From positions 868,001 to 932,000 of the forward strand of contig OY760134.1 in the NCBI GenBank assembly GCA_963663145.1: a DNA stretch of 64,000 nt, in the 5' to 3' direction. Each line of letters begins with the position of its first letter. Within the stretch, counting starts at the first letter, position 1. The position numbers were made by a program, and so were the translations under genes. This DNA is from Azotimanducus sp963663145 (lineage in GTDB: Bacteria > Pseudomonadota > Gammaproteobacteria > Pseudomonadales > Azotimanducaceae). Below are positions 25,591 through 34,192 of the stretch, piece after piece. The notes below the pieces were generated by a model that did no database searches, was not told where the DNA came from, and saw nothing but the letters and a program-made list of their open reading frames with translations.

Positions 25591-25944
25591 TTAGTAGTGT
25601 TCTGAGTAGTGGAAACTTCGACCAATAATTTTTCCAGAGCCAAGTTGGAGCTTGACGTACAGAGGCCTCTCGCCAGGCTCCAATTCAATCAACATCACGT
25701 AACCTTTCGCTCCGGGCGGATGATTGAGCGTGACTGTTTCCACCTCACAATCAGTCTCGAGCTGTTCAGCAATGAAATCCCAAGCGCTTGCATCTGTGAA
25801 TTGAGGTTCAAAGCCCCCGTGAGGGTTTCGTACGGAGACCGGCCGCCAGTCGCTCGGCCGGTCAGGCAAAAACGTGGATGTCCGGGCACGGGGCCTTCGC
25901 GCAAGAGTAATCAATTGATGTCTTATTGATTTGTTGATAGGCAT
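25591..25944 (-). CDS. Small toxin-like protein preceding the MqsA-like gene
   Basis: 117 residues from ATG 25944. Basic N-terminus (INKSIRHQLITLARRPRART), then AWDFIAEQLETDCEVETVTL, HPPGAKGYVMLIELEPGE and the C-terminal strand pair LYVKLQLGSGKIIGRSFHYS. The last part resembles the end of MqsR/RelE-fold toxins ('yvKlql...kvigrSFH.s'), and gene order toxin-then-MqsA is the usual one. I therefore suggest an RNase-type toxin, but catalytic residues cannot be assigned and the family name is uncertain. First gene of a four-gene operon with a promoter at 26002-26030. Confidence 0.6.
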   Translation of the reverse strand: MPINKSIRHQLITLARRPRARTSTFLPDRPSDWRPVSVRNPHGGFEPQFTDASAWDFIAEQLETDCEVETVTLNHPPGAKGYVMLIELEPGERPLYVKLQLGSGKIIGRSFHYSEHY

Positions 25945-26001
25945 AGATCAATTCCATGTTATGAGGCTCCTGATCTCCTGAGGTTGTGGCTTCATATGAT
26001 C

Positions 26002-26030
26002 ACTCTATGGAGTTGCATTATGTCTGTCAA
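26002..26030 (-). promoter_or_regulatory. Promoter of the toxin-like/MqsA-like/ATPase/helicase operon
   Basis: Minus strand: perfect -35 TTGACA (26030-26025), 17-bp spacer, -10 TAGAGT (26007-26002). The predicted start is near 25995, giving a leader of about 50 bases. Within the leader is the near-repeat CAGGAGATCAGGAG. No clear palindromic MqsA box (AACCT-N-AGGTT type) was found. Confidence 0.5.
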
Positions 26031-26189
26031 TACATTTGTTATATCATTTGATTTGTTTTCGCCTGACTTTTGGCTCTTCTATATTCTTGGGGAGGCTGTA
26101 GGTGCTTGCATAGTGTCTACAGAGGTTGAGAAAGCACAACCAGACAGACGTTGCAAACGCTCCTTGTGCGGACCCTTCAGGCGTTCCGA

Positions 26190-26562
26190 AGCCTTAGGCC
26201 AGAAGGGATTCCACCCAACTCGCGATCATCATGCACCTCTGTGACTACTGGTGGGGAGGGAGCGAGTACCTTTTCCTTTTAAGAAGGTTCTGGCGGAACG
26301 TCTAGGCATCAGTCAACGACCACTACGACGGCACTTGGCGGAACTCGACAAAGCCCATATTGTAGGTCGAATTGAACGCCGCAACAGTGTCGGCGCAAAG
26401 CTGTCGAACCATTGCGACCTAGGGGGACCAGTAAATCGACTGAACGAGTTCGAGCCGGAATTTCACCAGGTGGAGCAAACTGCGAAGGCCGCTCGAGAGG
26501 CTGTGTCAAAACCCGGTCACAGGTCGCGAAGCAAGCCTGCATCGCTCAGGCGCAAAAATTGA
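26190..26562 (+). pseudogene. HTH_36-like DNA-binding protein, frameshifted
   Basis: One frame reads RRDSTQLAIIMHLCDYWWGG; after a shift near 26265 another reads FPFKKVLAERLGISQRPLRR, then HLAELDKAHIVGRIERRNSV and NRLNEFEPEFHQVEQTAKAA to the stop at 26562. Together they match small helix-turn-helix proteins ('tql.iLlhL.dyWW...pfPskktLAerlGvs.rt.rR.iaeLe.aG.i.R'), often replication- or mobile-element-associated. At least one frameshift and no clear start. Marks the right part of the island. Confidence 0.55.
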
Positions 26563-26865
26563 ACCCCGGGCGCATACCACACTAGGCGGCAGAGGCGGGT
26601 CCGGGGGTGTACGAGTCAAACATGACAGAACTGCGGGAACCCGTCAACGCTATTCCGATTCTGGAGAAGTCCTTTCGGAGCTGGAGTCAGCCCTCTCGCC
26701 TGAACCGTTGGAGACTTACCTGCGCGCTACTCGATTTCTCGCAGGACGCTCACGAGAGGTTGAAAGAAGAAAAACGAAAGCGCACGAATTGCCCTAGACG
26801 AATTTTCTTGAAGGCCCTAGTTGGCGATGCCACCCCGCATGCGCGGAAGGAATCGAAGCAGAGAA

Positions 26866-26891
26866 CCCCCCGCTTGAGGGGGAGTTTTTTT
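26866..26891 (+). terminator. Rho-independent terminator
   Basis: CCCCC (26867-26871), a 6-base loop, GGGGG (26878-26882), then AG and a run of seven T. It lies in the 26563-26983 gap, which shows no gene I can support. It could end transcripts from the broken HTH gene or insulate rpmE from the island. Confidence 0.75.
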
Positions 26892-26983
26892 CTTCTTCGC
26901 TAGCTTGCGTGAGTCGCGCGGAGCGATCTGAAAGCTGATAGACTGCGCAGCCCTAAGCGAAACCCCGATTGGGTGCAGGGCGC

Positions 26984-27202
26984 ATGAAGGCCGACATCCA
27001 TCCTGACTATCAAGAGATGACCGCGACTTGCAGTTGCGGCAATGTCATTATTACGCGCTCGACCTTGGGGAAAGACCTGCACTTGGAGGTCTGCGCAAGT
27101 TGTCACCCTTTCTATACCGGCAAGCAAAAGATCGTCGATACCGGGGGTAGGGTGGAGCGCTTCAAACGGCGCTTCGGCGGCGCGGCGGCCAACGCGGGCT
27201 GA
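26984..27202 (+). CDS. rpmE: 50S ribosomal protein L31
   Basis: 72-residue ribosomal protein of the zinc-binding (C+) type: MKADIHPDYQEMTATCSCG, then LHLEVCASCHPFYTGKQKIV and GGRVERFKRRFG. The Cys pairs CSC and CASC are those that bind zinc in this form. Start ATG 26984 gives the family-typical MK-x-DIHP-x-Y opening. It marks the return to core genome after the accessory island. Confidence 0.95.
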   Translation: MKADIHPDYQEMTATCSCGNVIITRSTLGKDLHLEVCASCHPFYTGKQKIVDTGGRVERFKRRFGGAAANAG

Positions 27203-27213
27203 TTCGTCCGACA

Positions 27214-27261
27214 GCGCAGGACGGTTCCAGACCTGCGCTCAATCCTGTCGAATGCGACAGG
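27214..27261. other. Two tandem perfect hairpins after rpmE
   Basis: GCGCAGG (27214-27220) pairs with CCTGCGC (27232-27238), and CCTGTCG (27244-27250) pairs with CGACAGG (27255-27261). Both stems are perfect over 7 bp. No T-run follows, so they may be RNA-processing or Rho-linked 3' structures of rpmE, or part of the leader of the M48 protease gene. Confidence 0.45.
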
Positions 27262-27314
27262 AGTTGCTCCACTTGTCGTACACTCTCCAATACGAAGCCA
27301 AACCGCTGAGTTCG

Positions 27315-28724
27315 ATGGCGTTTCTCACAATCCGTGCCCGCTCCGCGTTCTTTGCGGCGTCTTTACTCGGCTTGATTCTGGCAGCTCCTGTGTTCGCCGG
27401 GCCGGGCGAAGATATGTACAAAGAGTTCGAAGAGAATCAAGCCATCTACCCGGATGAGGCGTGGCAGGATTACGTGCAGCGGCTCGGTGAGAAGATTTTG
27501 GCACATACGGAGCACAAGGGCCGGGACTACAAGTTCACGGTGCTCGACGAATCGAGCGTCAACGCCTTTGCCTTGCCGGACGGCTACATATTCATGCATA
27601 CGGGGTTGATCGTCCACATGCAAAACGAGGATCAACTCGCGGCGGTGATCGGGCATGAGATTGCGCATGTCACCAAGCGCCATTCGGCGCGGCGCAGCAC
27701 GAGATCGGGGCTCGGAAACGTGGCCGGATTTGTGGCGGGGGTCCTTACCGGCAGCGGTGCTCTCTATAGCGCTTCGCAGACCGCCATGTCGCATTACATC
27801 TCCGGCTATGGACGGGAGATGGAACTCGAAGCCGATACCTACGGTGCCCGGTACCTCGCCAAGGCAGGCTATTCGCCTCACGCGCACCTTGAGATGTTGT
27901 CCCTATTGAAAGACCAAAGCATCTTCAACACTAAGGTCGCTAAGAAGCCGCGCGCCTATCACGGCGTGTTCTCCTCGCACCCCAAGAGTGACCGCCGTCT
28001 GCACTACGCCATCGAACAGGCCGAAGGCGAATACCAATGGGAGAAGAGCGAAGTGGTAGGGGATTTTCTCGAGATGGTCGATGGCATGTCCTACGGGGAC
28101 CACAATGCGGAAGGCAAGGTGGTGGACAACCTGTGGCTGCAGGGCCGATTACGCCTCGCGGTCGAGTTCCCGAAAGGCTGGATGGTCGGTGTTTCGCCGA
28201 ACAAAACATCGGCCCAGGCGCCGGGGGGTTCGGCCGTCGGTCATATCAACGTGACCCAAGGTGGCTACAACGAGAAGATCAGGCCGAAGAATTACATCGA
28301 GCGTGTGCTTGGGCGTGAAGACGAGGTTTCTGGAGAATCAATCGAGACGGATTCGGTCAAGGCCTATATGGCCCAAATGTCGACCGAAGACAGTGATGCC
28401 AAGGCGATCATGCTCGGGGTGGTCTACCTCGGGCAAACCGTATTGGTGTTCGATGGTCAGGCGGGATCATCGGGTGATGCCGAAGCCTTTGCCGCCGAGT
28501 TTCGGCGCAGCATCGAATCCGTTCGTCGATTGCAGGATTCGGACCTCGTCCACTTGGGTCGGCCACAAATCAAGGTGATCTACGCTGAGCCGGGCATGAC
28601 CTACAAGGAGCTTGCCCGCATCAGTGAGATTCGCGGCTACCCGGAGGAGACCCTGCGGCTCATTAATGGAGACTATCCCTACGGCGAACCCCGTCCGGGT
28701 AATCCAATCAAGATCGTTCAATAG
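27315..28724 (+). CDS. Periplasmic M48-family zinc metalloprotease
   Basis: 469 residues from ATG 27315, with signal peptide RSAFFAASLLGLILAAPVFA. Zinc site HEIAHVTKRH (HExxH) at about residues 115-119, with the third ligand in GREMELEADTYGARYLAKAG. Gly-rich SGLGNVAGFVAGVLTGSGAL and SSHPKSDRRLHYAI are typical of BepA/YfgC-like proteases acting in outer-membrane quality control. The C-terminus (MTYKELARISEIRGYPEETL, RLINGDYPYGEPRPGNPIKI) is a LysM-like appendage seen in related long forms. An in-frame ATG 63 bp upstream is possible but weakens the signal peptide. Confidence 0.88.
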   Translation: MAFLTIRARSAFFAASLLGLILAAPVFAGPGEDMYKEFEENQAIYPDEAWQDYVQRLGEKILAHTEHKGRDYKFTVLDESSVNAFALPDGYIFMHTGLIVHMQNEDQLAAVIGHEIAHVTKRHSARRSTRSGLGNVAGFVAGVLTGSGALYSASQTAMSHYISGYGREMELEADTYGARYLAKAGYSPHAHLEMLSLLKDQSIFNTKVAKKPRAYHGVFSSHPKSDRRLHYAIEQAEGEYQWEKSEVVGDFLEMVDGMSYGDHNAEGKVVDNLWLQGRLRLAVEFPKGWMVGVSPNKTSAQAPGGSAVGHINVTQGGYNEKIRPKNYIERVLGREDEVSGESIETDSVKAYMAQMSTEDSDAKAIMLGVVYLGQTVLVFDGQAGSSGDAEAFAAEFRRSIESVRRLQDSDLVHLGRPQIKVIYAEPGMTYKELARISEIRGYPEETLRLINGDYPYGEPRPGNPIKIVQ

Positions 28725-28778
28725 CGATTGCTGGACGCGACCCCTTCCGGTCGCTCGGCCAAGGGGTACCATTGGCGC

Positions 28779-30143
28779 ATGGATCAGGGTTCAACACTCG
28801 TCTCTATTTCCGCCGCGCTTCGAGAGGGTCGGCTCAGTAGTCGCGAGTTGGCATCAGACTATTCGCGTCGTATCGAGGATCCGGCATCGGAAGGCGGGCG
28901 TGTCTTCATTCGACTAAACCCTGCTCTCATGGAAGACGCATCGCGCGCCGATGTCGAACGTTTGCAGGCTCGAAAGCATGGCGAAGTGCCGACTTCACCG
29001 CTAGAAGGCATTCCAGTGTCCGTCAAGGATTTGTTTGATATCGCCGGGCAGGTCACCACCGCCGGGTCGCGCGTCCTCTCCGATGCGCCTGCGGCGACAA
29101 GGGACAGCCCCGTGGTGAGGCGCTTGAAATCGGCGGGCATGGTCTTGGTCGGCACCACCAACATGACCGAGTTCGCCTACTCCGGGCTGGGGCTGAATCC
29201 CCACTTCGGGACTCCGAAGAACCCGTTTGATCGGGCGCTGGGAAGGATTCCCGGCGGTTCGTCCTCCGGGGCCGCCGTTTCGGTTTCAGATGACATGGCG
29301 GCGGTCGCCATCGGTACGGACACCAGTGGGTCTTGCCGCATTCCCGCAGCGCTCTGCGGCCTTGTTGGGTTCAAACCCACCGCGAGGCGTGTACCGACGG
29401 GTGGCCTTGTACCGCTTTCCTCCAGTCTTGATTCCATAGGCCCCATCGGGCGCAGCGTGGCTTGCTGCGCCCTAGTCGATGCGGTGCTTGCGGCGGAAGA
29501 TGGGGACTGGCTCCCGGACACCGCGGACCTCTCCGGTGTGCGCATGGGACGACTGGTGAACTACGTTGAAGGGCAGGTCGAACGGGCGGTTTCGAGTGCC
29601 TATGATCGTGCGCTCACGCGCTTGGAAGCGGCGGGCGCGCGGGTGGACGATGTCGAGCTGGAGGCCCTGAATTCGTTGCCCGAACTCCTGCAGGACGGTG
29701 GATTGGCGGCTGCCGAGGCCTACGCATGGCACCAGTCCTTGCTTGAAACCTCGCAAGACCAATACGACCCGCGAGTCGCATCGCGCATTCTCATGGGCGC
29801 TCGCCAAGGGGCGGGCGTCTACCAGGCCAAGCTGAAGCTTCGCCGTAGGATTATCGAGCGCACCAACCTCGCGACGAGAGGCTTTGATCTCTTGTGCTTT
29901 CCGAGCGTTGCCTTGACGGCGCCTGCCATCGCATCCTTGACGGATGATGATGACTACGTGCGCGCGAATCTGCTCATGCTCAGGAATCCGGGCGTCGCGA
30001 ATATGCTTGATCGCCCGGCCATTTCCCTGCCCATCCCGGATGCGGGCGCGCTGCCGGTGGGTCTCACCCTGATGGGCGAGACGATGAGCGATCGTCGACT
30101 CTTGGCGATTGCGCGCGCCGCCGAATCCGCGCTCTGCGCATGA
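28779..30143 (+). CDS. Amidase signature-family hydrolase
   Basis: 454 residues. The Ser-cisSer-Lys triad is visible: Lys in GIPVSVKDLFDIAGQVTTAG, cis-Ser in IGTDTSGSCRIPAALCG, and nucleophile Ser in RIPGGSSSGAAVSVSDD. AGMVLVGTTNMTEFAYSGLG is also typical. The substrate is not deducible; similar proteins are annotated as amidases or GatA-like, but there is no gatB/C here. Start ATG 28779 follows the M48 gene by 54 bp. Overlaps the next gene by ATGA. Confidence 0.9.
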   Translation: MDQGSTLVSISAALREGRLSSRELASDYSRRIEDPASEGGRVFIRLNPALMEDASRADVERLQARKHGEVPTSPLEGIPVSVKDLFDIAGQVTTAGSRVLSDAPAATRDSPVVRRLKSAGMVLVGTTNMTEFAYSGLGLNPHFGTPKNPFDRALGRIPGGSSSGAAVSVSDDMAAVAIGTDTSGSCRIPAALCGLVGFKPTARRVPTGGLVPLSSSLDSIGPIGRSVACCALVDAVLAAEDGDWLPDTADLSGVRMGRLVNYVEGQVERAVSSAYDRALTRLEAAGARVDDVELEALNSLPELLQDGGLAAAEAYAWHQSLLETSQDQYDPRVASRILMGARQGAGVYQAKLKLRRRIIERTNLATRGFDLLCFPSVALTAPAIASLTDDDDYVRANLLMLRNPGVANMLDRPAISLPIPDAGALPVGLTLMGETMSDRRLLAIARAAESALCA

Positions 30144-30679
30144 ATCGCGCCCATGTGCTGCCCGATGTGACGCCACAGGGCATCGTCACGCTCTTTTGCG
30201 GCTCGGCGGTCGGCAAGGAATCGGCGCGACGGGGTGCCTACTACGCCCATCCGGGCAATCGCTTCTGGCCGACCCTGCACAAGGCCGGCTTCACCGATCG
30301 ACGCCTGCGCCCGGAGGAGTATCCACTCCTGCCGAGATATGCCATAGGCATCACGGACCTCTCCAAGTACGAATACGGCAACGACGACGAACTGAGTCGA
30401 ATGGCCTACGATGTGGAGGATCTCGCCCGGCGCATAGAAGCCTGTGCCCCACAACTCCTCGCCTTCAACGGCAAACGGCCTGCCAGCGCGTTTCTTGGTG
30501 TCAGGCAAATCGACTACGGGGAGGTGGCCGAGTTCTCAGGTGCGCGCCTATTCGTCCTGCCGGCAACCTCCGGCCGTGCGACCCGCTTCTGGGATGATTC
30601 GTACTGGTTTGAACTGGGGAAACTGCATGCCCGGCTGCGCGAGCAAACGTCTGCCGAGTCAGTGAGTAACCCGCCCTGA
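30140..30679 (+). CDS. Mismatch-specific DNA glycosylase (Mug-like UDG superfamily)
   Basis: 179 residues. Removes uracil or thymine from G mismatches, or related deaminated bases. Motif A appears as VTLFCGSAVGKESARRGAYY, followed by HPGNRFWPTLHKAGFTDRR, IGITDLSKYEYG, LAFNGKRPASAFLG and VLPATSGRATRF (motif B region). The Mug motif GINPG is replaced by GSAVG, so the catalytic Asn is missing here, as in an uncharacterised 'mismatch-specific DNA-glycosylase' subgroup I recall. Hence no mug symbol. ATG 30140 overlaps the amidase stop by ATGA. Confidence 0.8.
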   Translation: MNRAHVLPDVTPQGIVTLFCGSAVGKESARRGAYYAHPGNRFWPTLHKAGFTDRRLRPEEYPLLPRYAIGITDLSKYEYGNDDELSRMAYDVEDLARRIEACAPQLLAFNGKRPASAFLGVRQIDYGEVAEFSGARLFVLPATSGRATRFWDDSYWFELGKLHARLREQTSAESVSNPP

Positions 30680-30700
30680 TGGGGAGTTATTCACTGACTC
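30656..30700. terminator. Inverted repeat between convergent genes, candidate bidirectional terminator
   Basis: GAGTCAGTGAGTAAC at 30656-30670 and GTTATTCACTGACTC at 30686-30700 are complementary at 14 of 15 positions (the last a G:U wobble in RNA), with a 15-base loop. It overlaps the 3' end of the glycosylase gene and ends 7 bp before the mrcA stop. No clean T-run, so termination is inferred from position and stem strength. Confidence 0.55.
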
Positions 30701-30706
30701 GCTCTC

Positions 30707-33109
30707 TCAGAACACATCTTCGACGGCATCCGCGTCGCGGGTGTCGGCTACGGATTCGATGCCGGGTGAGTTTTCCTCGAAGAAGTACTCGAAAATCGCG
30801 TCTTTGTCTCCGGGGACTGCGGGTTCGCCGGTCTTCTTGTTGATGCGCACCGAAACCACGCCGTCGGGCTGAGTGAGCGGTGTTGTAGGAATCTCGGACA
30901 GCGCCGTCTTCATGAATTCGATCCAGACCGGTAGCGGCAGACTTGCGCCTGTTTCGTTGCCGCCGAGCGGGCGGTTGTCGCTAAAACCCGTCCATACGAC
31001 GCCCACGAGGTTTGGATGGAAGCCATTGAACCAGGCATCGGCCTCGTTGGTGGTGCCGGTCTTGCCGGATAAGTCCTCGCGGGCGAGCGCGAGCGCGCGG
31101 CGGCCCGTCCCTCGCCGTATGACATCCTGCAGCATGGAGCGCATTACAAACGCATTGCGTTCATCGAGTACGCGCGGGGCCGGAAGCACATAACCGGTAT
31201 CGGATTCGCAGACTTCGCAAGCGTTCTTGTAGACCGGGCGTTCCAGAACCCTGCCGTCCGTCCGACGCACTTGGGTGATGGCGTGGGGTTCCACGCTGAA
31301 TCCGCCGTTCGCAAACACGGCGTAGGCTTTCGCCATATCCAGCGGTGAGACGGCCAGCCGTCCTCCGCCTATGGCGATCTGGGTGTTGGCTTCCACGCCC
31401 TCAAGATCAAAGCCAAACTGCTCGAGGTGGCGCATGGTCTGATCGATGCCGGTCGATTGTAGTACGCGAATCGAGACCAGATTGATGGATTTGTAGAGTG
31501 CTTCTCGCAGCCGTATCTCGCCATGAAACCGGCCACCGTAGTTTTGCGGACGATAGACACCGGCGACATCTTGCGTATCGAAGGTGAGCGGCGCGTCCAT
31601 GAAGATGTTGGCCGGGGTGATGCCCTGTTTCAGCGCGGCGGAGTAGACAAAGGGTTTGACGCCCGACCCGGGCTGCCGCTCGGCGAGCAGCGCGTTGTTG
31701 AACTGCTTCAAATAGAAGTTGAAGCCGCCGACAAGCGCGCGAATGGCCCCGTTCCAAGGGTCGAGCGCCACCAACGCACCTTGGATGTCGGGAATCTGCG
31801 AGAGTGACATGGTGTCCGCGGCGGTCGTGCGCAGGCGCACCAGGTCGCCTTGCTCAACCACGTCCGCCGCCGTCTTGGGTGCGGCGCCGCGAGTCTCGAA
31901 ATTGACGTAGGGGCGTGCCCAACGTATCCCGTCCCAATCCACCTGATGCGCACTCCCGAACCTGTCGACCGCGGTGAAGCTCTTTTCCTCGATCTTAGTG
32001 ACCACCGCCGGTTCCAGCGGTCCGTAGGCGGGGGTGTCTTCGAGCAGCGCCTCGAAGTCCACATTCTCAATCTCATCGAATGAATAGCGCCGTTCCGGCC
32101 CGCGATAGCCGTGCCGTCGGTCGTAGCTCAACAGCCCTTGCCGCACGGCGTTCACCGCCGCCGATTGTTGTCTCGGGTCTATGGTAGTGACCGCCTCGAA
32201 TCCGTCCGAGTAAATCGCGTCGCCATAGCGCTCATGCAGGCGCTGACGCACCCATTCGCCTACATAGGGCGCCGCATAGTCGAGTTCGCGCTCATAGAGT
32301 TTCGCCGTGATGGGGGCAGTGTCTGCTTCCTGAAAGTCCTCTTGGGTGATGCTGCCTTGGCGAAGCATGCACACCAACACCACATGTCGGCGACGCAGCG
32401 CCCGTTCGGGTCCGTTCACCGGATTGCCGAGGTTGGGGGATTGTGGAATCCCGGCCAGCATCGCGTACTGCGCGAGATTGAGTTCGTGTACCTCCTTGCC
32501 GTAATAGGCGAGGGCGGCGGCCTGCACGCCATAGGCGCGCTTCCCGAAGGAGACGAGATTCAAGTAGGCTTCGAGAATGTCGTCCTTGTCGAGTTCCTGT
32601 TCGAGCTTGAAGGCGATCAGGATTTCCTTGAACTTGCGCACGAAGGTCTTCTCGAAGGAGAGCGCTAGGTTGCGCGCAAGCTGCATGGTGATGGTGCTGG
32701 CACCCGAACCGATTTCACGGTTCCAGACGAGGTAGGCAAGATCGTCCACGAGCGAGACGAAATCCACGCCGCTATGTGAATAGAAACGCTTGTCCTCTGT
32801 GTCGAGTACGGCGCGTACAAGCAGCGGCGGCACTTCTTCGAGTTGCATTGGAATGGCGCGGCGCTCGCCGTATTCGGCGAGTAGCGAGCCCTCCATGCCA
32901 TAAAGACGCAGGGGCGTTTGGATCGGCAGGTTCCGGTAGGTGGATGCGTCCGGCAGCGAGGGGTTGATGTAGAGGAACATGCCGGCACCGCCAATCAAGA
33001 GGCCGGAGAGGCCCAAGACACCCAAGAAAAACAGCGGGCGAAGAATGTTCATCAGCACGGGATTCGAGCGAATCCGGGCGATGAGGTATTTCGGGCTAAT
33101 GGCGCACAC
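30707..33109 (-). CDS. mrcA: Penicillin-binding protein 1A
   Basis: Bifunctional class A PBP, 800 residues: polymerises glycan strands and cross-links peptides in the periplasm. N-terminal anchor FFLGVLGLSGLLIGGAGMFL. Transglycosylase motifs: LDTEDKRFYSHSGVDF, IGSGASTITMQLARNLA, RKFKEILIAFKLEQELDKDD. Transpeptidase motifs: S-x-x-K in QPGSGVKPFVYSAAL, S-x-N in YKSINLVSIRVL, KTG in LSGKTGTTNEADAWFNG. Between the domains lies the ODD-type insertion typical of proteobacterial PBP1A. Start ATG 33109; MNILRPL 57 bases further in is an alternative. Divergent from pilM, the classic gammaproteobacterial order. Confidence 0.94.
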   Translation of the reverse strand: MCAISPKYLIARIRSNPVLMNILRPLFFLGVLGLSGLLIGGAGMFLYINPSLPDASTYRNLPIQTPLRLYGMEGSLLAEYGERRAIPMQLEEVPPLLVRAVLDTEDKRFYSHSGVDFVSLVDDLAYLVWNREIGSGASTITMQLARNLALSFEKTFVRKFKEILIAFKLEQELDKDDILEAYLNLVSFGKRAYGVQAAALAYYGKEVHELNLAQYAMLAGIPQSPNLGNPVNGPERALRRRHVVLVCMLRQGSITQEDFQEADTAPITAKLYERELDYAAPYVGEWVRQRLHERYGDAIYSDGFEAVTTIDPRQQSAAVNAVRQGLLSYDRRHGYRGPERRYSFDEIENVDFEALLEDTPAYGPLEPAVVTKIEEKSFTAVDRFGSAHQVDWDGIRWARPYVNFETRGAAPKTAADVVEQGDLVRLRTTAADTMSLSQIPDIQGALVALDPWNGAIRALVGGFNFYLKQFNNALLAERQPGSGVKPFVYSAALKQGITPANIFMDAPLTFDTQDVAGVYRPQNYGGRFHGEIRLREALYKSINLVSIRVLQSTGIDQTMRHLEQFGFDLEGVEANTQIAIGGGRLAVSPLDMAKAYAVFANGGFSVEPHAITQVRRTDGRVLERPVYKNACEVCESDTGYVLPAPRVLDERNAFVMRSMLQDVIRRGTGRRALALAREDLSGKTGTTNEADAWFNGFHPNLVGVVWTGFSDNRPLGGNETGASLPLPVWIEFMKTALSEIPTTPLTQPDGVVSVRINKKTGEPAVPGDKDAIFEYFFEENSPGIESVADTRDADAVEDVF

Positions 33110-33244
33110 GACAAATCTCGGATTTCCTACATGGAGTCGGGGCGATGTCCTTGCTCAACAGTCGTCCTTACCTACTTAGATGTCATTTTCGCACAGCGTG
33201 CCATCGCAACTCACCATAAGACGAACCACACGGAGGATAGATCT

Positions 33245-34192
33245 ATGGCTTTTCATCTGCTCAATCGGCGACGCACTTCCGTCGGCATACATTTCGGAGA
33301 ACACTGGCTCACGGGTGTGGTGCTGGTTCAGGGCGGCGAATTGATTAAACGTTGCGACGGGGTGGAACTTGTTCATTTCGACTCGCAAGAAGCCGCAGTC
33401 ACGGAACTCATCGGCGTGCTCGATGCGCGCGGGGCATGGGTGACCGCCAACGTCGACCCGGAGCAGGTCTTCACCCGCGTCATTCAAACCAACGCGGACT
33501 TGGAAGATGCGGACATTCACGAGCAGATGCAGATTGCCGCCACCGAAGCCCTGGAGTTGGATCTTTCCGACATCGCCCTTGATTACACGGTGCAAGGGGT
33601 GTCCTATGCTTCCGAGGCCAAGGCCGATGTGCTGCTCTTCGCCTGCCCGATGGAATTGGTGCGTGACCGAGAGGCCTTGCTGAGTGATGCCGGCCTGAAG
33701 GTGCGCGCCATCGAACCGCAGGAACAATCCCTGCAAAGAGCCTACGGCAATATGGTGCGGGAGCTGCCCGATGCCCATCACCGCTATGTGACCGCCATGC
33801 TCTGCACCTCGCGCGAGCAATTTGATGTGTGGCTGTTTCGTGGCCGGGCATTCGAAGATGCGCTGCACCTTCCGACCAACAACGGCTGGCAACGCCTGTG
33901 GGACACCCCCAAGGTGACGCGCGCCATGAAGTCCATGTGTACGACCGAAACACGAACGCTCTGCGAACACCTGCATTCGGAGGCCAAGCAACGCCTTGGC
34001 GAGCGGGTTGCCCGTTGGCTGCTCCTGCCGAGCAATGTCTCAAAACATATCGCCGATGCCTTGCAGCAGGTGGATTCGCCTGTTGCGATCATCGAAATGC
34101 GCCCGAATCCGGACTCGGAAAAAGCCAATCGAATACCGAGCGACGGCATGATCATGGCGTTCGGTTTAGCGCTTGCGGGCGCTGGCTCATGA
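33245..34192 (+). CDS. pilM: Type IV pilus assembly protein PilM
   Basis: Actin-like cytoplasmic protein that binds the PilN N-terminus and links the inner-membrane alignment complex. 315 residues from ATG 33245. Visible: RTSVGIHFGEHWLTGVVLV near the start, ALELDLSDIALDYTV, ADVLLFACPMELVRDREALL then AGLKVRAIEPQEQSLQRAY (the typical 'aGL....vd.e..Al.R'). It is more diverged than usual PilM; nucleotide motifs are weak. Position at the head of pilMNOPQ supports the call. Stop overlaps pilN by ATGA. Confidence 0.85.
   Translation: MAFHLLNRRRTSVGIHFGEHWLTGVVLVQGGELIKRCDGVELVHFDSQEAAVTELIGVLDARGAWVTANVDPEQVFTRVIQTNADLEDADIHEQMQIAATEALELDLSDIALDYTVQGVSYASEAKADVLLFACPMELVRDREALLSDAGLKVRAIEPQEQSLQRAYGNMVRELPDAHHRYVTAMLCTSREQFDVWLFRGRAFEDALHLPTNNGWQRLWDTPKVTRAMKSMCTTETRTLCEHLHSEAKQRLGERVARWLLLPSNVSKHIADALQQVDSPVAIIEMRPNPDSEKANRIPSDGMIMAFGLALAGAGS

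Noticed and set aside
26607..26903. 98-codon plus-strand frame before rpmE
   Set aside because: No family resemblance, no ribosome binding site, and it runs through the terminator hairpin.
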